64,000 nucleotides of DNA from Scardovia wiggsiae F0424 (GCF_000269605.1 NZ_AKCI01000001.1:186001-250000); one strand, 5' to 3'; counted from the stretch's first letter, positions 1 to 8,930 are shown. A program made the numbers and translations. Notes: generated by a model from the letters alone, not told the origin.

Positions 1-416
1 AATTCTGCCTGCCAGCTTTGCGCTACTGTTGAACAGGAGACCGCCGAGCTGATATCGCAGGAAAGCTGCTGATGGGGATGCCGTGCAAGCTGGAGGGTTT
101 CTGCGCTTAAAGCGAAAGAGACAATAAGGGCAGCCAGTGACGACAGCAGCATGATCAGATATGTCCACGCTGCGGTATGCCTCCAGCCCCTGACAGGAGC
201 TGTGCCGGGAGTTGCGGATATCCCGGCGGGCGCCTCTGCGGGTACCCTGGAATTCTCTGATGCATTGGGAGTCCTGGGCTTACCGGATGCACCGGGTGTT
301 CCGGAAGTTCCAAGTATTCCGGGTTTCCCAGGTGCTTTGGGGGATCCCGGCACAGTGTGCCGGCTTCCCGTTGTGGCGTCAGGCGTTGACGCAGCCTTAT
401 TATGTGTCGTGCTCAT
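1..416 (-). CDS. VKOR-family disulfide-forming membrane protein, N-terminal part, cut by window edge
   Basis: Read on the minus strand this frame is open from an ATG at 416 to the left edge. The preceding GGAG, six bases upstream, decides the start over an in-frame ATG at 464. Residues from about 1 to 75 are Pro/Gly/Ser/Thr-rich and include a collagen-like Gly-X-Y run (positions 276-347). A hydrophobic segment follows (YLIMLLSSLAALIVSFALS), then LSCDISSAVSCSTVAQSW, the paired-cysteine loop typical of bacterial vitamin K epoxide reductase homologues. The family reoxidises a DsbA-like partner, coupling disulfide formation in exported proteins to quinone. The remaining helices and the CxxC motif lie outside the window. 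Family call is confident; the function of the linker is unknown. Confidence 0.82.
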   Translation of the reverse strand, partial: MSTTHNKAASTPDATTGSRHTVPGSPKAPGKPGILGTSGTPGASGKPRTPNASENSRVPAEAPAGISATPGTAPVRGWRHTAAWTYLIMLLSSLAALIVSFALSAETLQLARHPHQQLSCDISSAVSCSTVAQSWQAE

Positions 417-629
417 AGCTGTCTCCGTTTTATGGCGGCCGGGTGATATGCCGGACAAAGCCATATCAACTATAGCAGGAGACCGCAGCAGGGATGGCCA
501 GGACAGGAGTTCTCTGCTGCTAGTGCCGGTGGCAGTAATGAGGCAGCTGTTATATGCCCATCATAAGTCTGCTATATGCCTGCGCTGATACATACCTGCA
601 AATTCCCAGTAGCGGCTTAGAATAAGTGT

Positions 630-1487
630 ATGACGCGCAATGAATGGGATATGCATTGCCATACTGTGTATTCTGACGGGACTTATTCACCCGAAGAGCT
701 GATTATCCAAGCGAAGGAAAAAGGCCTTGCAGGGGTTGCAATCACAGACCACGACACCACAGCAAGCTGGCAGGATGCTAAAGCTGCGTCGCTCGCATTC
801 GGTTATCCCCTTATCCGGGGGACAGAGATTACCGCAGAATCAGGAAAAACAAGTGTCCACGTACTGGCATACCTGTTCGACTGCGAAGATGAAGCTGCCC
901 TGGGCCTTTTTGCGCAGACGCGCCGGGCACGACAGGAGCGCATCAGGACGATGGTTGACAGGATTGCGCGCGATTATCCGATAACGTGGGAGAGTGTCAG
1001 GGCGCAGATCAGGAACGGTGAGGATACTACCGTCGGGCGTCCCCATATTGCGGATGCCCTTGTTGAGGCAGGAGTCTATCCGGACCGTTCTGCGGCGTTT
1101 GCAGGGATCATCAATACGCACAGTCCATATTATGTTCCTGTGTTCTCGCCTGATGTAGAGACAGTGGTGTCCACTATGAAACAGGCGGGCGGCGTTGTCG
1201 TTATTGCGCATCCCGGGGCTGTTTCGCGCAACCGTTTCCTGCTTTCGGACGGGGAGATCGGGCGCCTCGCGCGCCTTGGGCTTGACGGGCTTGAGGTATA
1301 CCACCGCGATAATCCCCCTGAGCAGGCCCGCCGCCTCAGTGCCCTCGCAGATCGTTTCGGCCTTCTTGCGACCGGCGGGTCGGACTGGCATGGCAAAGGC
1401 AAGCCTAATGAGTTGGGCGAGAACACTACCGGCATTGAAACTGTCGATGAGATCATTTCCCGCAGCGCAATCCGTGTTTTACCCTGA
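630..1487 (+). CDS. PHP-domain metal-dependent phosphoesterase
   Basis: A 285-residue protein. The PHP metal-site motifs are visible: HCH (residues 9-11), ITDHDT (H41, D42), GTEITAE (E66), RPHIAD (H139), VIAHPGA (H194), VYH and the C-terminal GGSDWHG. This fits the YciV/RNase AM-like group, which hydrolyses 3',5'-nucleoside bisphosphates or 5' ends of short RNA; the exact substrate cannot be read from sequence. There is no Shine-Dalgarno. TAGAAT at 618-623 lies six bases before the ATG, which suggests a leaderless transcript. It is divergent from the VKOR gene and stands outside the ribose operon. Confidence 0.85.
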   Translation: MTRNEWDMHCHTVYSDGTYSPEELIIQAKEKGLAGVAITDHDTTASWQDAKAASLAFGYPLIRGTEITAESGKTSVHVLAYLFDCEDEAALGLFAQTRRARQERIRTMVDRIARDYPITWESVRAQIRNGEDTTVGRPHIADALVEAGVYPDRSAAFAGIINTHSPYYVPVFSPDVETVVSTMKQAGGVVVIAHPGAVSRNRFLLSDGEIGRLARLGLDGLEVYHRDNPPEQARRLSALADRFGLLATGGSDWHGKGKPNELGENTTGIETVDEIISRSAIRVLP

Positions 1488-1532
1488 GCCCCTGCAGGGC
1501 ACTCCGGCTATTGCGGCCTATATCCATCTGAT

Positions 1533-1560
1533 TTGACATCAATACTTCCCTTGTTATACT
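1533..1560 (+). promoter_or_regulatory. Promoter of the ribose regulator/operon
   Basis: TTGACA at 1533-1538 and TATACT at 1555-1560 with a 16-bp spacer make a near-consensus housekeeping promoter reading toward the LacI-type gene. The leader to the regulator's ATG is about 335 bases. I saw no convincing gene in 1581-1901; the short open frames there lack ribosome sites. Confidence 0.75.
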
Positions 1561-1562
1561 AT

Positions 1563-1580
1563 TGCGGTAACGTTTTCGCA
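1563..1580. promoter_or_regulatory. LacI-family operator palindrome
   Basis: TGCGGTAACGTTTTCGCA is an inverted repeat of form TGCG-N2-AACGTT-N2-CGCA, with the central CG typical of LacI-family operators. It begins three bases after the -10 hexamer and so covers the expected transcription start, ideal for repression. The likely ligand is the LacI-type protein encoded downstream at 1902; that link is inference. Confidence 0.65.
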
Positions 1581-1901
1581 TTGATATTACGAAAAAAATA
1601 ATAAAAATGCGGGTACGTTTGCATAAAGCGGATGCATATACAGGCAGGATCAGGGATGATCATGGAAAGCATATGCAGCCCGGCACGGCGGCAATTTCCA
1701 ATACGGTTATTGTTTCGGTGTAATGCACTACAGCATGGCTGCTGAGGGTGTGCTTGGCAGTCAGGATAGCGGATAAAAGGACAGCATAAAAGGGCAGCAC
1801 AGCAGCAGGATCCGGCAGCGCGTAAAGCGCGGGTTTGGTCCGGATAAGGCCTCAAAGCCGTAGACCCCCTGTTATGCTACTTTAGTTCGAAGGGAGGTGC
1901 G

Positions 1902-2903
1902 ATGGCATACGTTACTATCCGTGATGTTGCTCAGCGCTCCGGGACCTCTGTTTCCACAGTGTCCCGCGCATTGAACAACAGAGGTAGGATTTCCCGGGAG
2001 ACAAAAGCCCTTGTTGAAAAAACTGCCCATGAACTTGGGTATATACCGGATTCCAGGGCTCAGGCAATGCGGTCAACCAGGACCCGGCTTGTCGGGCTGC
2101 TTGTCCCCGATATCCGCAACCCATATTTTGCGGATCTGGCGTATGCGATTCAGGATACTTTATTTGATGCGGGCTATTGCACATCAATCGGAACGTCTTC
2201 AGAAGACAGCGTAAAGCAGGATGCCTATATCATGAATATGCTTTCACAGCATATCGATGGGGCAATAATCGTCCCCCGCGGCGGCAAAAGCAAGGCGCTC
2301 AAAGCCCTTGTCGATATCAGCGTACCAATGGTTTTCGTTGACCGTCATGTGAACGATATGCCCGAGGTCCCTGTTGTAGATTCTGATCCGTCCGAGGGGC
2401 TGCTTAAGGCGCTTACGGACCTGCATTCACGGGGTTTCAGGAAGGTTGGGTATATTTCAGGCCCTATTCTCGATTCCCCGACTTTGCAGGAAAGGGAATA
2501 TGCCTTCCGTTCGGCAGGCCGCGCCCTGTTCGGTGAAGACAATCTTTTTGTGGAATCGACGAGCTTCGGCCATGTTTCATGCCTTTCGGTGATCAGGAAA
2601 ATGCGCGGTTCCGGTGTCAATGCTTTTATCTTCGGATATTCGCAGGATGCGGTACAGGCAATTTCTGCGCTGGGGTATCAGGGGCTGGCAATAGGCAAAG
2701 ATATTTCTTTGATCTCTTTCGACGATCTGGAAATGTTCCGTCTTATGACGCCGAATATTTCAGTCATATCCCAGCAGGTGCATGTTATCGGTTCCCTTGG
2801 GGCACAGCTGTTCCTGGACATTGTTGAACGCGGCAGGAAGGCCGGTTCCCAAAGGGTGGAAACAGTTTATATCCCCCGGGGTTCCGTTGGAGAAGCACGC
2901 TGA
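1902..2903 (+). CDS. rbsR: LacI-family transcriptional regulator, probably ribose repressor
   Basis: A 333-residue LacI/GalR protein. The N-terminal helix-turn-helix reads VTIRDVAQRSGTSVSTVSRA, followed by the hinge and LVGLLVPDIRNPYFADLA, the start of the periplasmic-binding-protein-like effector domain. ISLISFDDLEMFRLMTP is the usual C-subdomain motif. GGGAGGTGCG immediately precedes the ATG. It sits directly before rbsACB-D-K, so ribose or a ribose phosphate is the probable effector. It probably controls its own promoter through the palindrome at 1563-1580. The gene symbol rests on context. Confidence 0.85.
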   Translation: MAYVTIRDVAQRSGTSVSTVSRALNNRGRISRETKALVEKTAHELGYIPDSRAQAMRSTRTRLVGLLVPDIRNPYFADLAYAIQDTLFDAGYCTSIGTSSEDSVKQDAYIMNMLSQHIDGAIIVPRGGKSKALKALVDISVPMVFVDRHVNDMPEVPVVDSDPSEGLLKALTDLHSRGFRKVGYISGPILDSPTLQEREYAFRSAGRALFGEDNLFVESTSFGHVSCLSVIRKMRGSGVNAFIFGYSQDAVQAISALGYQGLAIGKDISLISFDDLEMFRLMTPNISVISQQVHVIGSLGAQLFLDIVERGRKAGSQRVETVYIPRGSVGEAR

Positions 2904-3189
2904 CCGGTATTAACCGGTATTGAGCTGTACCGGCGTACAGGCCGGCCATTGCTGCCGGTTACCGGCAGGCCTCTTGGAGGGGCCGGTAATGCAACGCTGC
3001 ACAGCTGGAAGCCCCGGCTGACAGAAATACAGCCTTGATGTGATACAGATATCATCTTTCAAAACAATAGCCCTGCCATTATGAGGATCAGCGTATCGAA
3101 GTACTTTAGCGGTGTAATACCGGGGTACCGGCATACGCAAGGCGTGAAAGTGGGTAAGACGATGACTGTCTTCCAAGAAAGTAGCAAAA
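2904..3189 (+). other. rbsR-rbsA intergenic spacer with CCGGTA-rich hairpins
   Basis: This 286-bp gap repeats the word CCGGT(A/T) several times and contains a tight hairpin CTGCCGG-TTA-CCGGCAG at 2952-2968, without a U tract. No ORF looks genuine. It could separate regulator from transporter expression by attenuation or mRNA processing, or hold a second promoter. I could not find a clear -35/-10 pair. Confidence 0.35.
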
Positions 3190-4719
3190 ATGACTCAAAT
3201 ATCCCTTAAAGGGGTTTCCAAAATATTCGGGAACACCACAGTGGTAGATGATGTCTCCCTTACCGTTGAACCGGGTAAAGTACATGTCCTCCTTGGTGAA
3301 AATGGTGCTGGAAAATCAACGCTTATCAAAATGATGAGCGGCATTTACCAGCCTGATAAAGGCCATATCGAGGTAGACGGCAAAACTGTCAGGATCCCGG
3401 ATGTGAACGCGGCCCGTAACCTTGGGATTGCTGTGATCCATCAGGAGCTCAATCTTGTCCCTGAGCTGTCGATCATGGAAAACCTGTTCCTGGGGCATAT
3501 CCCGGCGACTGCGGGCTTTATCAGCATGGCTCAGATGCGCAGAAAGGCGCGCGCAGCAGTAGAGCGTATAGGGCTGAGTGAGGATATTTCTACCCCGATG
3601 GGCGAACTGGGTGTTGCCCGGCAGCAAATGGTCGAAATTGCCAAGGCGCTTATGCAGAATGCCTCAGTACTTATTCTGGATGAGCCTACCGCTGCTTTGA
3701 CACGCAGGGAATGCGAACAGCTTTTTACGATTATGGAAGAGCTGAAAAAGCAGGACGTGGCCATGGTCTTTATCTCGCACCATCTGGATGAGATAAAACG
3801 TATCGGCGATGTTGTTACTGTCCTTCGTGACGGCAAATATATTGATACCGTAAAAGCCGATACCCCTGAAAAAGAGCTTGTCCGCCTTATGGTCGGCAGG
3901 AACATCGATAACCAGTTCCCCCATACCGGATATCCGCAGGGGGAAGTCCTGCTGAAAGTCGACGGGTTGACAAGGCAGGGGGCTATAGACAATGTTTCTT
4001 TTGAACTCCATGCAGGCGAGGTAGTAGGGCTCGCGGGCCTGGTTGGTGCGGGGAGGACGGAAGTCATCCGGGCAATTTTTGGAGCTGATCGCTACGACTC
4101 AGGCTCTGTTTATGTGGAGGGCAGGAAACTGCGTAAAGGGAATATCTCCCGGAGCATTGCCGCGCATGTAGGGCTGATCCCTGAAGACAGGAAGGTACAG
4201 GGGCTTATCCTCGAAGCATCTGTAGCGGATAATCTTGGGCTTGTCACTATGCGGCCCTCTTCCAGGCTGGGGTTTGTTGACCAGCGCGGGCAGCGCAAAC
4301 GTGAGAAAGCAGTCGCCGAACAGCTGCGTATCCGCATGGCGAATATCGACCAGCCGGCGGAATCGCTGTCTGGCGGAAACCAGCAGAAAATCGTATTCGG
4401 CAAGTGGACCACCGCGCACGTGAAAATACTCCTGCTCGACGAACCGACCCGAGGGGTCGACGTGGGCGCACGGGTTGAAATATACGAGCTTATCGACGAG
4501 ATCGTATCGCGCGGAGGCGCAGTGCTTATGGCATCTTCAGACCTCCCCGAGGTCCTCGGCATGTCGGACAGGATCCTTGTTATGAGCAACGGGAAACTCA
4601 GCGGGCAGCTGTCCGCCAGTGAGGCCACACAGGAGAAGATCATGGCCCTTGCAGTCTCCCATATGGATAACGGTACCGGCAATTCACATGATAATGATGA
4701 CACAGAAAAGGAAAATTAA
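3190..4719 (+). CDS. rbsA: Ribose ABC transporter, double ATP-binding subunit
   Basis: A 509-residue protein with two ABC ATPase halves, as usual for RbsA/MglA-type sugar importers. Half 1 has Walker A GENGAGKST (36-44), a family-typical variant signature (VARQQMVEIAKAL) and LILDEPTAALT. Half 2 has the degenerate P-loop GLVGAGRTE and the strong signature LSGGNQQKIVFGKW, then LLLDEPTRGVD. It energises ribose uptake with RbsC and RbsB. The ribosome site is weak (AAGAAAG). One base separates its stop from rbsC. Confidence 0.93.
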   Translation: MTQISLKGVSKIFGNTTVVDDVSLTVEPGKVHVLLGENGAGKSTLIKMMSGIYQPDKGHIEVDGKTVRIPDVNAARNLGIAVIHQELNLVPELSIMENLFLGHIPATAGFISMAQMRRKARAAVERIGLSEDISTPMGELGVARQQMVEIAKALMQNASVLILDEPTAALTRRECEQLFTIMEELKKQDVAMVFISHHLDEIKRIGDVVTVLRDGKYIDTVKADTPEKELVRLMVGRNIDNQFPHTGYPQGEVLLKVDGLTRQGAIDNVSFELHAGEVVGLAGLVGAGRTEVIRAIFGADRYDSGSVYVEGRKLRKGNISRSIAAHVGLIPEDRKVQGLILEASVADNLGLVTMRPSSRLGFVDQRGQRKREKAVAEQLRIRMANIDQPAESLSGGNQQKIVFGKWTTAHVKILLLDEPTRGVDVGARVEIYELIDEIVSRGGAVLMASSDLPEVLGMSDRILVMSNGKLSGQLSASEATQEKIMALAVSHMDNGTGNSHDNDDTEKEN

Positions 4720-4720
4720 A

Positions 4721-5713
4721 ATGTCTTCTTCCCAAACAGATACGGCACGCACAGGTGGAAGCAATGCCGTCAATGCAGTAAAGCGTTTTGTCGGACGCAA
4801 CGGTGCCCTTGTCGGGCTGCTGCTTCTGGGTATTGTCCTGAGCTTTATCGCCCCTTCATTTTTAACTGCTACCAACCTGCTCAATGTAGGTATCCAGGCA
4901 TCAACGATAGCGATACTGGCCTTTGGCGAGACTTTCGTTATTATTGCTGCCGGCATTGACCTGTCGGTCGGCGCTGTTGCAGCGTTCTCAAGTATGATCG
5001 CCGCCTACACCGGCGCAATGATGGGTGTGCCTGCATGGCTTACGGTTATTATAGGGATCGTAGTCGGCGGGCTGTTCGGTGCGCTCTCCGGAATTGCAAA
5101 TGCTTTCCTCAGGCTTCCGTCGTTCATTGCGACCCTGGCAGCAATGTCTGTTGCTAGAGGGCTTACCCTGGTCGTTTCGGACGGGCGTCCGGTATCCACC
5201 AGCAGGAATGCCGTGATCAATTTCTTCGGCGCTACATACTGGGGGATCCCTGTGCCTATCGTCATGATGGTCATTATGGGGCTTATCGCATCAATCATCC
5301 TGAATTATATGAGTGCCGGACGCTCCGTTTACGCTGTAGGCGGCAATATGGAAGCTTCGCGGCTGTCTGGTATCAAGATCCACGGGACGCAGATCATGGT
5401 ATTTGTCCTTTCAGGTGTTTTCGCTGCTGTTGCGGGCCTGGTCATTGCAGGAAGGCTCCATTCTGCACAGCCTCAGGCGGCACAGGGATATGAAATGGAT
5501 GCTATTGCTGCCGTTGTGATTGGCGGCGCATCGCTTTCCGGCGGCAAAGGCAAGATATCGGGGACTTTCGTCGGTGCGATCCTTCTGGCGCTGATCCGCA
5601 ACGGCCTTAATATCCTCAACGTATCGTCGTTCTGGCAGCAGGTTGTTATCGGCCTTGTCATTGCGCTTGCGGTGAGTATCGATACCTTGCGGCGCAAGCA
5701 GGATACCCACTGA
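4721..5713 (+). CDS. rbsC: Ribose ABC transporter permease
   Basis: A 330-residue BPD_transp_2-family permease with about ten hydrophobic helices. It contains the conserved FGETFVIIAAGIDLSVGAV segment and the later VIGGASLSGGKGKISGT loop that contacts the ATPase. The start is the ATG at 4721, preceded by AGGA; an upstream in-frame ATG inside rbsA is rejected because it would read through the rbsA terminus. It forms the membrane channel for ribose. Confidence 0.93.
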   Translation: MSSSQTDTARTGGSNAVNAVKRFVGRNGALVGLLLLGIVLSFIAPSFLTATNLLNVGIQASTIAILAFGETFVIIAAGIDLSVGAVAAFSSMIAAYTGAMMGVPAWLTVIIGIVVGGLFGALSGIANAFLRLPSFIATLAAMSVARGLTLVVSDGRPVSTSRNAVINFFGATYWGIPVPIVMMVIMGLIASIILNYMSAGRSVYAVGGNMEASRLSGIKIHGTQIMVFVLSGVFAAVAGLVIAGRLHSAQPQAAQGYEMDAIAAVVIGGASLSGGKGKISGTFVGAILLALIRNGLNILNVSSFWQQVVIGLVIALAVSIDTLRRKQDTH

Positions 5714-5800
5714 CAGGGTAGCCTGGAGGCGAAAAACAATCCATACTTCATACCATACGTCATTAATATGCCGTTAATCGCATATAGGAAAGGAAAAACA

Positions 5801-6745
5801 ATGATTAACAAGCACATTAAGAAAATAGCTACTGCTGCGCTGGCAGTTGCATGCACAGCAGGCCTCATGTTCGGCCTTTCGGGGTGCTCGCAGGGGTCTT
5901 CCGGAGGGAAGGACAAAGTCACGCTTCTCGTTTCTACGCTGAACAATCCGTTCTTCGTTGATTTGAGGGACGGCGCGCAGGAAGAAGCGAAAAAGCTGGG
6001 GGTTGACCTGCAGGTCTCCGATGCGCAGAACGATTCTGCAACACAGCAGAACCAGGCGCAGAACGCCCAGTCGCAGGGTGTCAGGGCGGTGATCATCAAT
6101 CCTGTTGATTCTGATGCCGCTGCCCCTGCCGTGGCTACGCTCCGCGGTTCCAGTATCCCGGTTGTCAGTGTGGACCGTTCGGTCACCGGTGAGGAAGTCA
6201 ACGCCCATATCGCATCGGACAATGTTGCGGGCGGCGCACAGGCAGCACGGAAACTTGCTGAAGGTATGGGTAAGAAAGGCAAGGTCATCATCCTCCAGGG
6301 CACGCCGGGGGCAGCCTCGACCCGTGACCGCGGCAAGGGGTTCAAGGACGAGATCAGGAAGTATCCTGATATTAAAGTCGTTGCGGAGCAGACCGCAAAC
6401 TTTGACCGTACAGAAGCCTTGAATGTTACTTCTAACCTCATGCAGTCAAACCCCGACGCTACAGCGGTTTACGCTGAAAATGACGAGATGGCGCTGGGCG
6501 CCATCCAGGCTCTGGGTTCCAAAGCCGGGAAGGATGTGCAGGTCTTTGGCTTCGACGGGACTGCTGACGGCCTGAAGGCTGTTGAAAGCGGTACCATGCT
6601 GGGGACTATTGCACAGCAGCCGAAAGAGCTGGGAAGGAAAGCCGTGCGTGCTGCATATGACCTTATCCGGAATAAGAAAGTTGAAAAGATACAGTCAATA
6701 GCAGTGAAAACAGTAACAAAAGAGAACGTGGCTGATTTCAAATAA
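5801..6745 (+). CDS. rbsB: Ribose-binding lipoprotein of the ABC importer
   Basis: A 314-residue substrate-binding protein. A basic N-terminus and hydrophobic core lead to the lipobox LSGC with C29 as the predicted lipidated cysteine, so it is anchored outside the membrane. VTLLVSTLNNPFFVDLRDGA is the classic RbsB opening, and VSVDRSV and VFGFDGTADG are further binding-protein motifs. AGGAAAGGA before ATG 5801 decides the start over the ATG at 5768. It is third in the rbsACB order. A large inverted repeat follows the gene. Confidence 0.93.
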   Translation: MINKHIKKIATAALAVACTAGLMFGLSGCSQGSSGGKDKVTLLVSTLNNPFFVDLRDGAQEEAKKLGVDLQVSDAQNDSATQQNQAQNAQSQGVRAVIINPVDSDAAAPAVATLRGSSIPVVSVDRSVTGEEVNAHIASDNVAGGAQAARKLAEGMGKKGKVIILQGTPGAASTRDRGKGFKDEIRKYPDIKVVAEQTANFDRTEALNVTSNLMQSNPDATAVYAENDEMALGAIQALGSKAGKDVQVFGFDGTADGLKAVESGTMLGTIAQQPKELGRKAVRAAYDLIRNKKVEKIQSIAVKTVTKENVADFK

Positions 6746-6791
6746 AAACAGCTGCGGCCAGCGCATACTGCGCCGGCTGAAGCGGGGCGGA

Positions 6792-6861
6792 GGCAGCCCC
6801 CAAGGTGGTATTTCTCTCTGATACCGGTACCGGTGCGTCCTGAAAGCCGCCCGGGGCTGCC
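6792..6861 (+). repeat. Long-range inverted repeat after rbsB
   Basis: GGCAGCCCC at 6792-6800 is perfectly complementary to GGGGCTGCC at 6853-6861; flanking GCGGA and TCCGT extend the pairing with a bulge. No U tract follows. Such a stem after a binding-protein gene could protect the upstream mRNA 3' end and let rbsB be made in excess over rbsD and rbsK. That role is inference. Confidence 0.5.
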
Positions 6862-6938
6862 TGTGCCCTCCGTCGAAGCTGTGTAACAGCAGTAACTTAA
6901 CTATTGAATAAGTATATTGGCCAGTAAGGGGGAAATAT

Positions 6939-7334
6939 ATGCTGAAAAAAGGGATTTTGAATGCCCGGCTTGCTGAGGCGCTGGCGGGGCTCCGGCACAA
7001 GGACCGTTTTGTGGTCAGCGACTGCGGCCTGCCCGTGCAGCAGGGGATAGAAGTCATTGATCTTGCGGTGGTTTTTGGTGTCCCGCGTTTTGAACAGGTC
7101 CTTGACGCGCTTAAAAGCCAGCTGGTGCTTGAAAACGCTGTTATAGCGCAGGAGGCCAGGGATGGGCTGCCTGAAAAATGGATCAGGGAGCGTTTTGACA
7201 TCCCTGTATCGTATATCCCGCATAATGGGGCGGCAGGGTTCAAAGACAGCCTCAGGGATGCCAGGTTTGTTATCAGGACCGGTGAAACGACATCGTTTGC
7301 AAATGTTATATTTCAATGTGGAGTACCTTTTTAA
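6939..7334 (+). CDS. rbsD: D-ribose pyranase
   Basis: A 131-residue RbsD/FucU-family protein: MLKKGILNARLAEALAGLRH, VSDCGLPVQ and DLAVVFGVP are characteristic. It converts beta-pyranose to beta-furanose ribose, the form ribokinase accepts, and is a cytoplasmic ring-shaped oligomer in known examples. GGGGG lies seven bases before the ATG. It stands just before ribokinase, although in E. coli rbsD opens the operon. Confidence 0.92.
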   Translation: MLKKGILNARLAEALAGLRHKDRFVVSDCGLPVQQGIEVIDLAVVFGVPRFEQVLDALKSQLVLENAVIAQEARDGLPEKWIRERFDIPVSYIPHNGAAGFKDSLRDARFVIRTGETTSFANVIFQCGVPF

Positions 7335-7350
7335 AGATAAGGATCATCAT

Positions 7351-8358
7351 ATGGTTTCACAACAGGATGTTGACAGGCTGAAAGCTTTGTTTGCCCGCAT
7401 TGAAGAGGGCAGTGCAGGCGTATGCGTTATGGGGTCTGCGAATGTGGACTATACCGTTGAGACTGAACGGCTTCCCAAACCCGGGGAAACGGTCAGCGCC
7501 GGCCCCCTGCGGATACTTCCCGGCGGCAAGTCTGCCAACCAGGCTGCCTCAGCGGGCAAGGCCGGTGCTGCAGTAACGATGCTGGGCATGGTCGGTACCG
7601 ACGATAATGGCAGTTTCCTGCTGTCGCAGTTAAGCGATGCCCATGTTGATGTAAGCAAGGTGGAACGGTTCGACGGGCCGAGCGGCTCAACGGTGATTAC
7701 CGTAGACGCTAAGGGCGAGAATACTATTGTGTATTCTTCAGGATCCAATGCCCACGTATCAGCGGATTATGTGGAAAAGAACCGGGACGCCCTGGATAAT
7801 ACCGCTGTTTTGGGCCTGTGCCTGGAAAGCCCTATAGATGCGGTGATCCGCAGCGCACAGATATGCCATGGGAACGGGGTGCCTGTCCTTCTTAACGATT
7901 CGCCTTTCGTTGCAGAGCTTCCCCAGGAACTGGTTGATAATACGGATATCCTTCTGGTTAATGAGCATGAGATGGCTCAGCTCCTCGGGCTTGACATTAA
8001 CGAGGACGACCTTTCCCCGCAGAGCCCTTACTGGCGGTCTGTTGCTGCAGCCCTGGAAAAGTTCGGCTATACCAGGGCCATCGTTACGCTTGGAAGCCAT
8101 GGGGCGATAGCTTTTGAGCCGGGAAAGGCAGAATATATCCCCGCTGTAAAGGTTTCTGCGGTCGATACTACCGGCTGCGGGGATTCATTTATGGGAACTA
8201 TACTTGCCGGGCTGTCCGCCCGGCTCACCCTTGCCGACAGCGCGTGGCTGGCTTCCTATGTTGCGGCTTACGCGGCAACGGGGCTTGGTGCGCAGGCATC
8301 TTACGGTACAGCTGCCCAAATAACAGAATTCTTTGCAGCAATGGCCAGGCAGGGATAG
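7351..8358 (+). CDS. rbsK: Ribokinase (PfkB family)
   Basis: A 335-residue PfkB-family sugar kinase. MGSANVDYTVETERLPKPGE and PGGKSANQAASAGKAGA are the two N-terminal sugar-site motifs. DTTGCGDSF is the anion-hole/catalytic-base motif, with Cys where Ala is commoner. AAGGA precedes ATG 7351; the longer upstream frame overlaps rbsD and is rejected. It phosphorylates ribose to ribose 5-phosphate, the substrate of RpiA encoded at 52562-53263. It is the last gene before a strong terminator. Confidence 0.9.
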   Translation: MVSQQDVDRLKALFARIEEGSAGVCVMGSANVDYTVETERLPKPGETVSAGPLRILPGGKSANQAASAGKAGAAVTMLGMVGTDDNGSFLLSQLSDAHVDVSKVERFDGPSGSTVITVDAKGENTIVYSSGSNAHVSADYVEKNRDALDNTAVLGLCLESPIDAVIRSAQICHGNGVPVLLNDSPFVAELPQELVDNTDILLVNEHEMAQLLGLDINEDDLSPQSPYWRSVAAALEKFGYTRAIVTLGSHGAIAFEPGKAEYIPAVKVSAVDTTGCGDSFMGTILAGLSARLTLADSAWLASYVAAYAATGLGAQASYGTAAQITEFFAAMARQG

Positions 8359-8367
8359 GCTATACCA

Positions 8368-8416
8368 AAAGAAGGCCGGCAGCCTGATATGATCAGTGCA
8401 TTTGCCGGCCTTCTTT
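8368..8416. terminator. Rho-independent terminator, probably bidirectional
   Basis: A perfect 14-bp stem (AAAGAAGGCCGGCA at 8368-8381 with its complement at 8403-8416) ends in TTCTTT. The A-rich start of the stem gives a U-rich end on the minus strand too. It closes the ribose operon and can also stop transcription from the convergent DUF3107 gene. Confidence 0.85.
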
Positions 8417-8467
8417 ATCCTCTCCTGATCTTCTTTATCCTCCCTGTCTGTGCAGTCATAAAGGGTT

Positions 8468-8695
8468 TTAGCTGAGTGCCCCGAACCCTACCGGATGGAT
8501 TGTTTCCGAACCGATAATAACGTAGCCGATCGAGTGGGCAGGGATGATTATTGTGCGGCCTTTTGAGTCCTCAAGCTCAACCATCCCGCCGTGGATGTTG
8601 GTTGCGGTGATTTTCTTTGATACATCCTCTGCACTTGCATCGGTATCGAAGGATACCGGACGGTCTACATTCATAATGCCGATTTCAACGTTCAT
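8468..8695 (-). CDS. DUF3107 family protein
   Basis: A 75-residue acidic protein starting MNVEIGIMNVDRPVSF, the usual opening of actinobacterial DUF3107 proteins. AAGGAG four bases before the ATG at 8695 decides this start over an upstream Met. Function unknown. The family is often encoded near UvrD-type helicase genes, and a helicase gene lies 2 kb away here. The 235-bp gap to the next minus-strand gene shows no clear promoter. Confidence 0.8.
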   Translation of the reverse strand: MNVEIGIMNVDRPVSFDTDASAEDVSKKITATNIHGGMVELEDSKGRTIIIPAHSIGYVIIGSETIHPVGFGALS

Positions 8696-8930
8696 GATTC
8701 TCCTTAGCTGTTTTACGGGATATACTGCACGCACAGCGGATCCCGTGTGTATACGTATTATGATGTGTTACTTTACTATATACTAGCTGCATGCAGCGAA
8801 TGGGACAGCTTTCATAGGGGACTTCATCTGGAAGAAAAATCTGCGGCCCTTGCATCAGGTGTTCTTCGGGTATTCCCCTCCGCAGGATTGTTCCCCATGA
8901 TAGAGTTTCCTTCGCGGGTACCCCTCCCGT

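Noticed and set aside
151-588. Pro/Gly-rich open frame on the plus strand
   Set aside because: It is the antisense shadow of the VKOR gene's collagen-like linker; no ribosome site, and the minus frame carries real family motifs.
1608-1724. 38-codon leader peptide in the ribose leader
   Set aside because: No Shine-Dalgarno, and neither codon content nor a following attenuator supports it.
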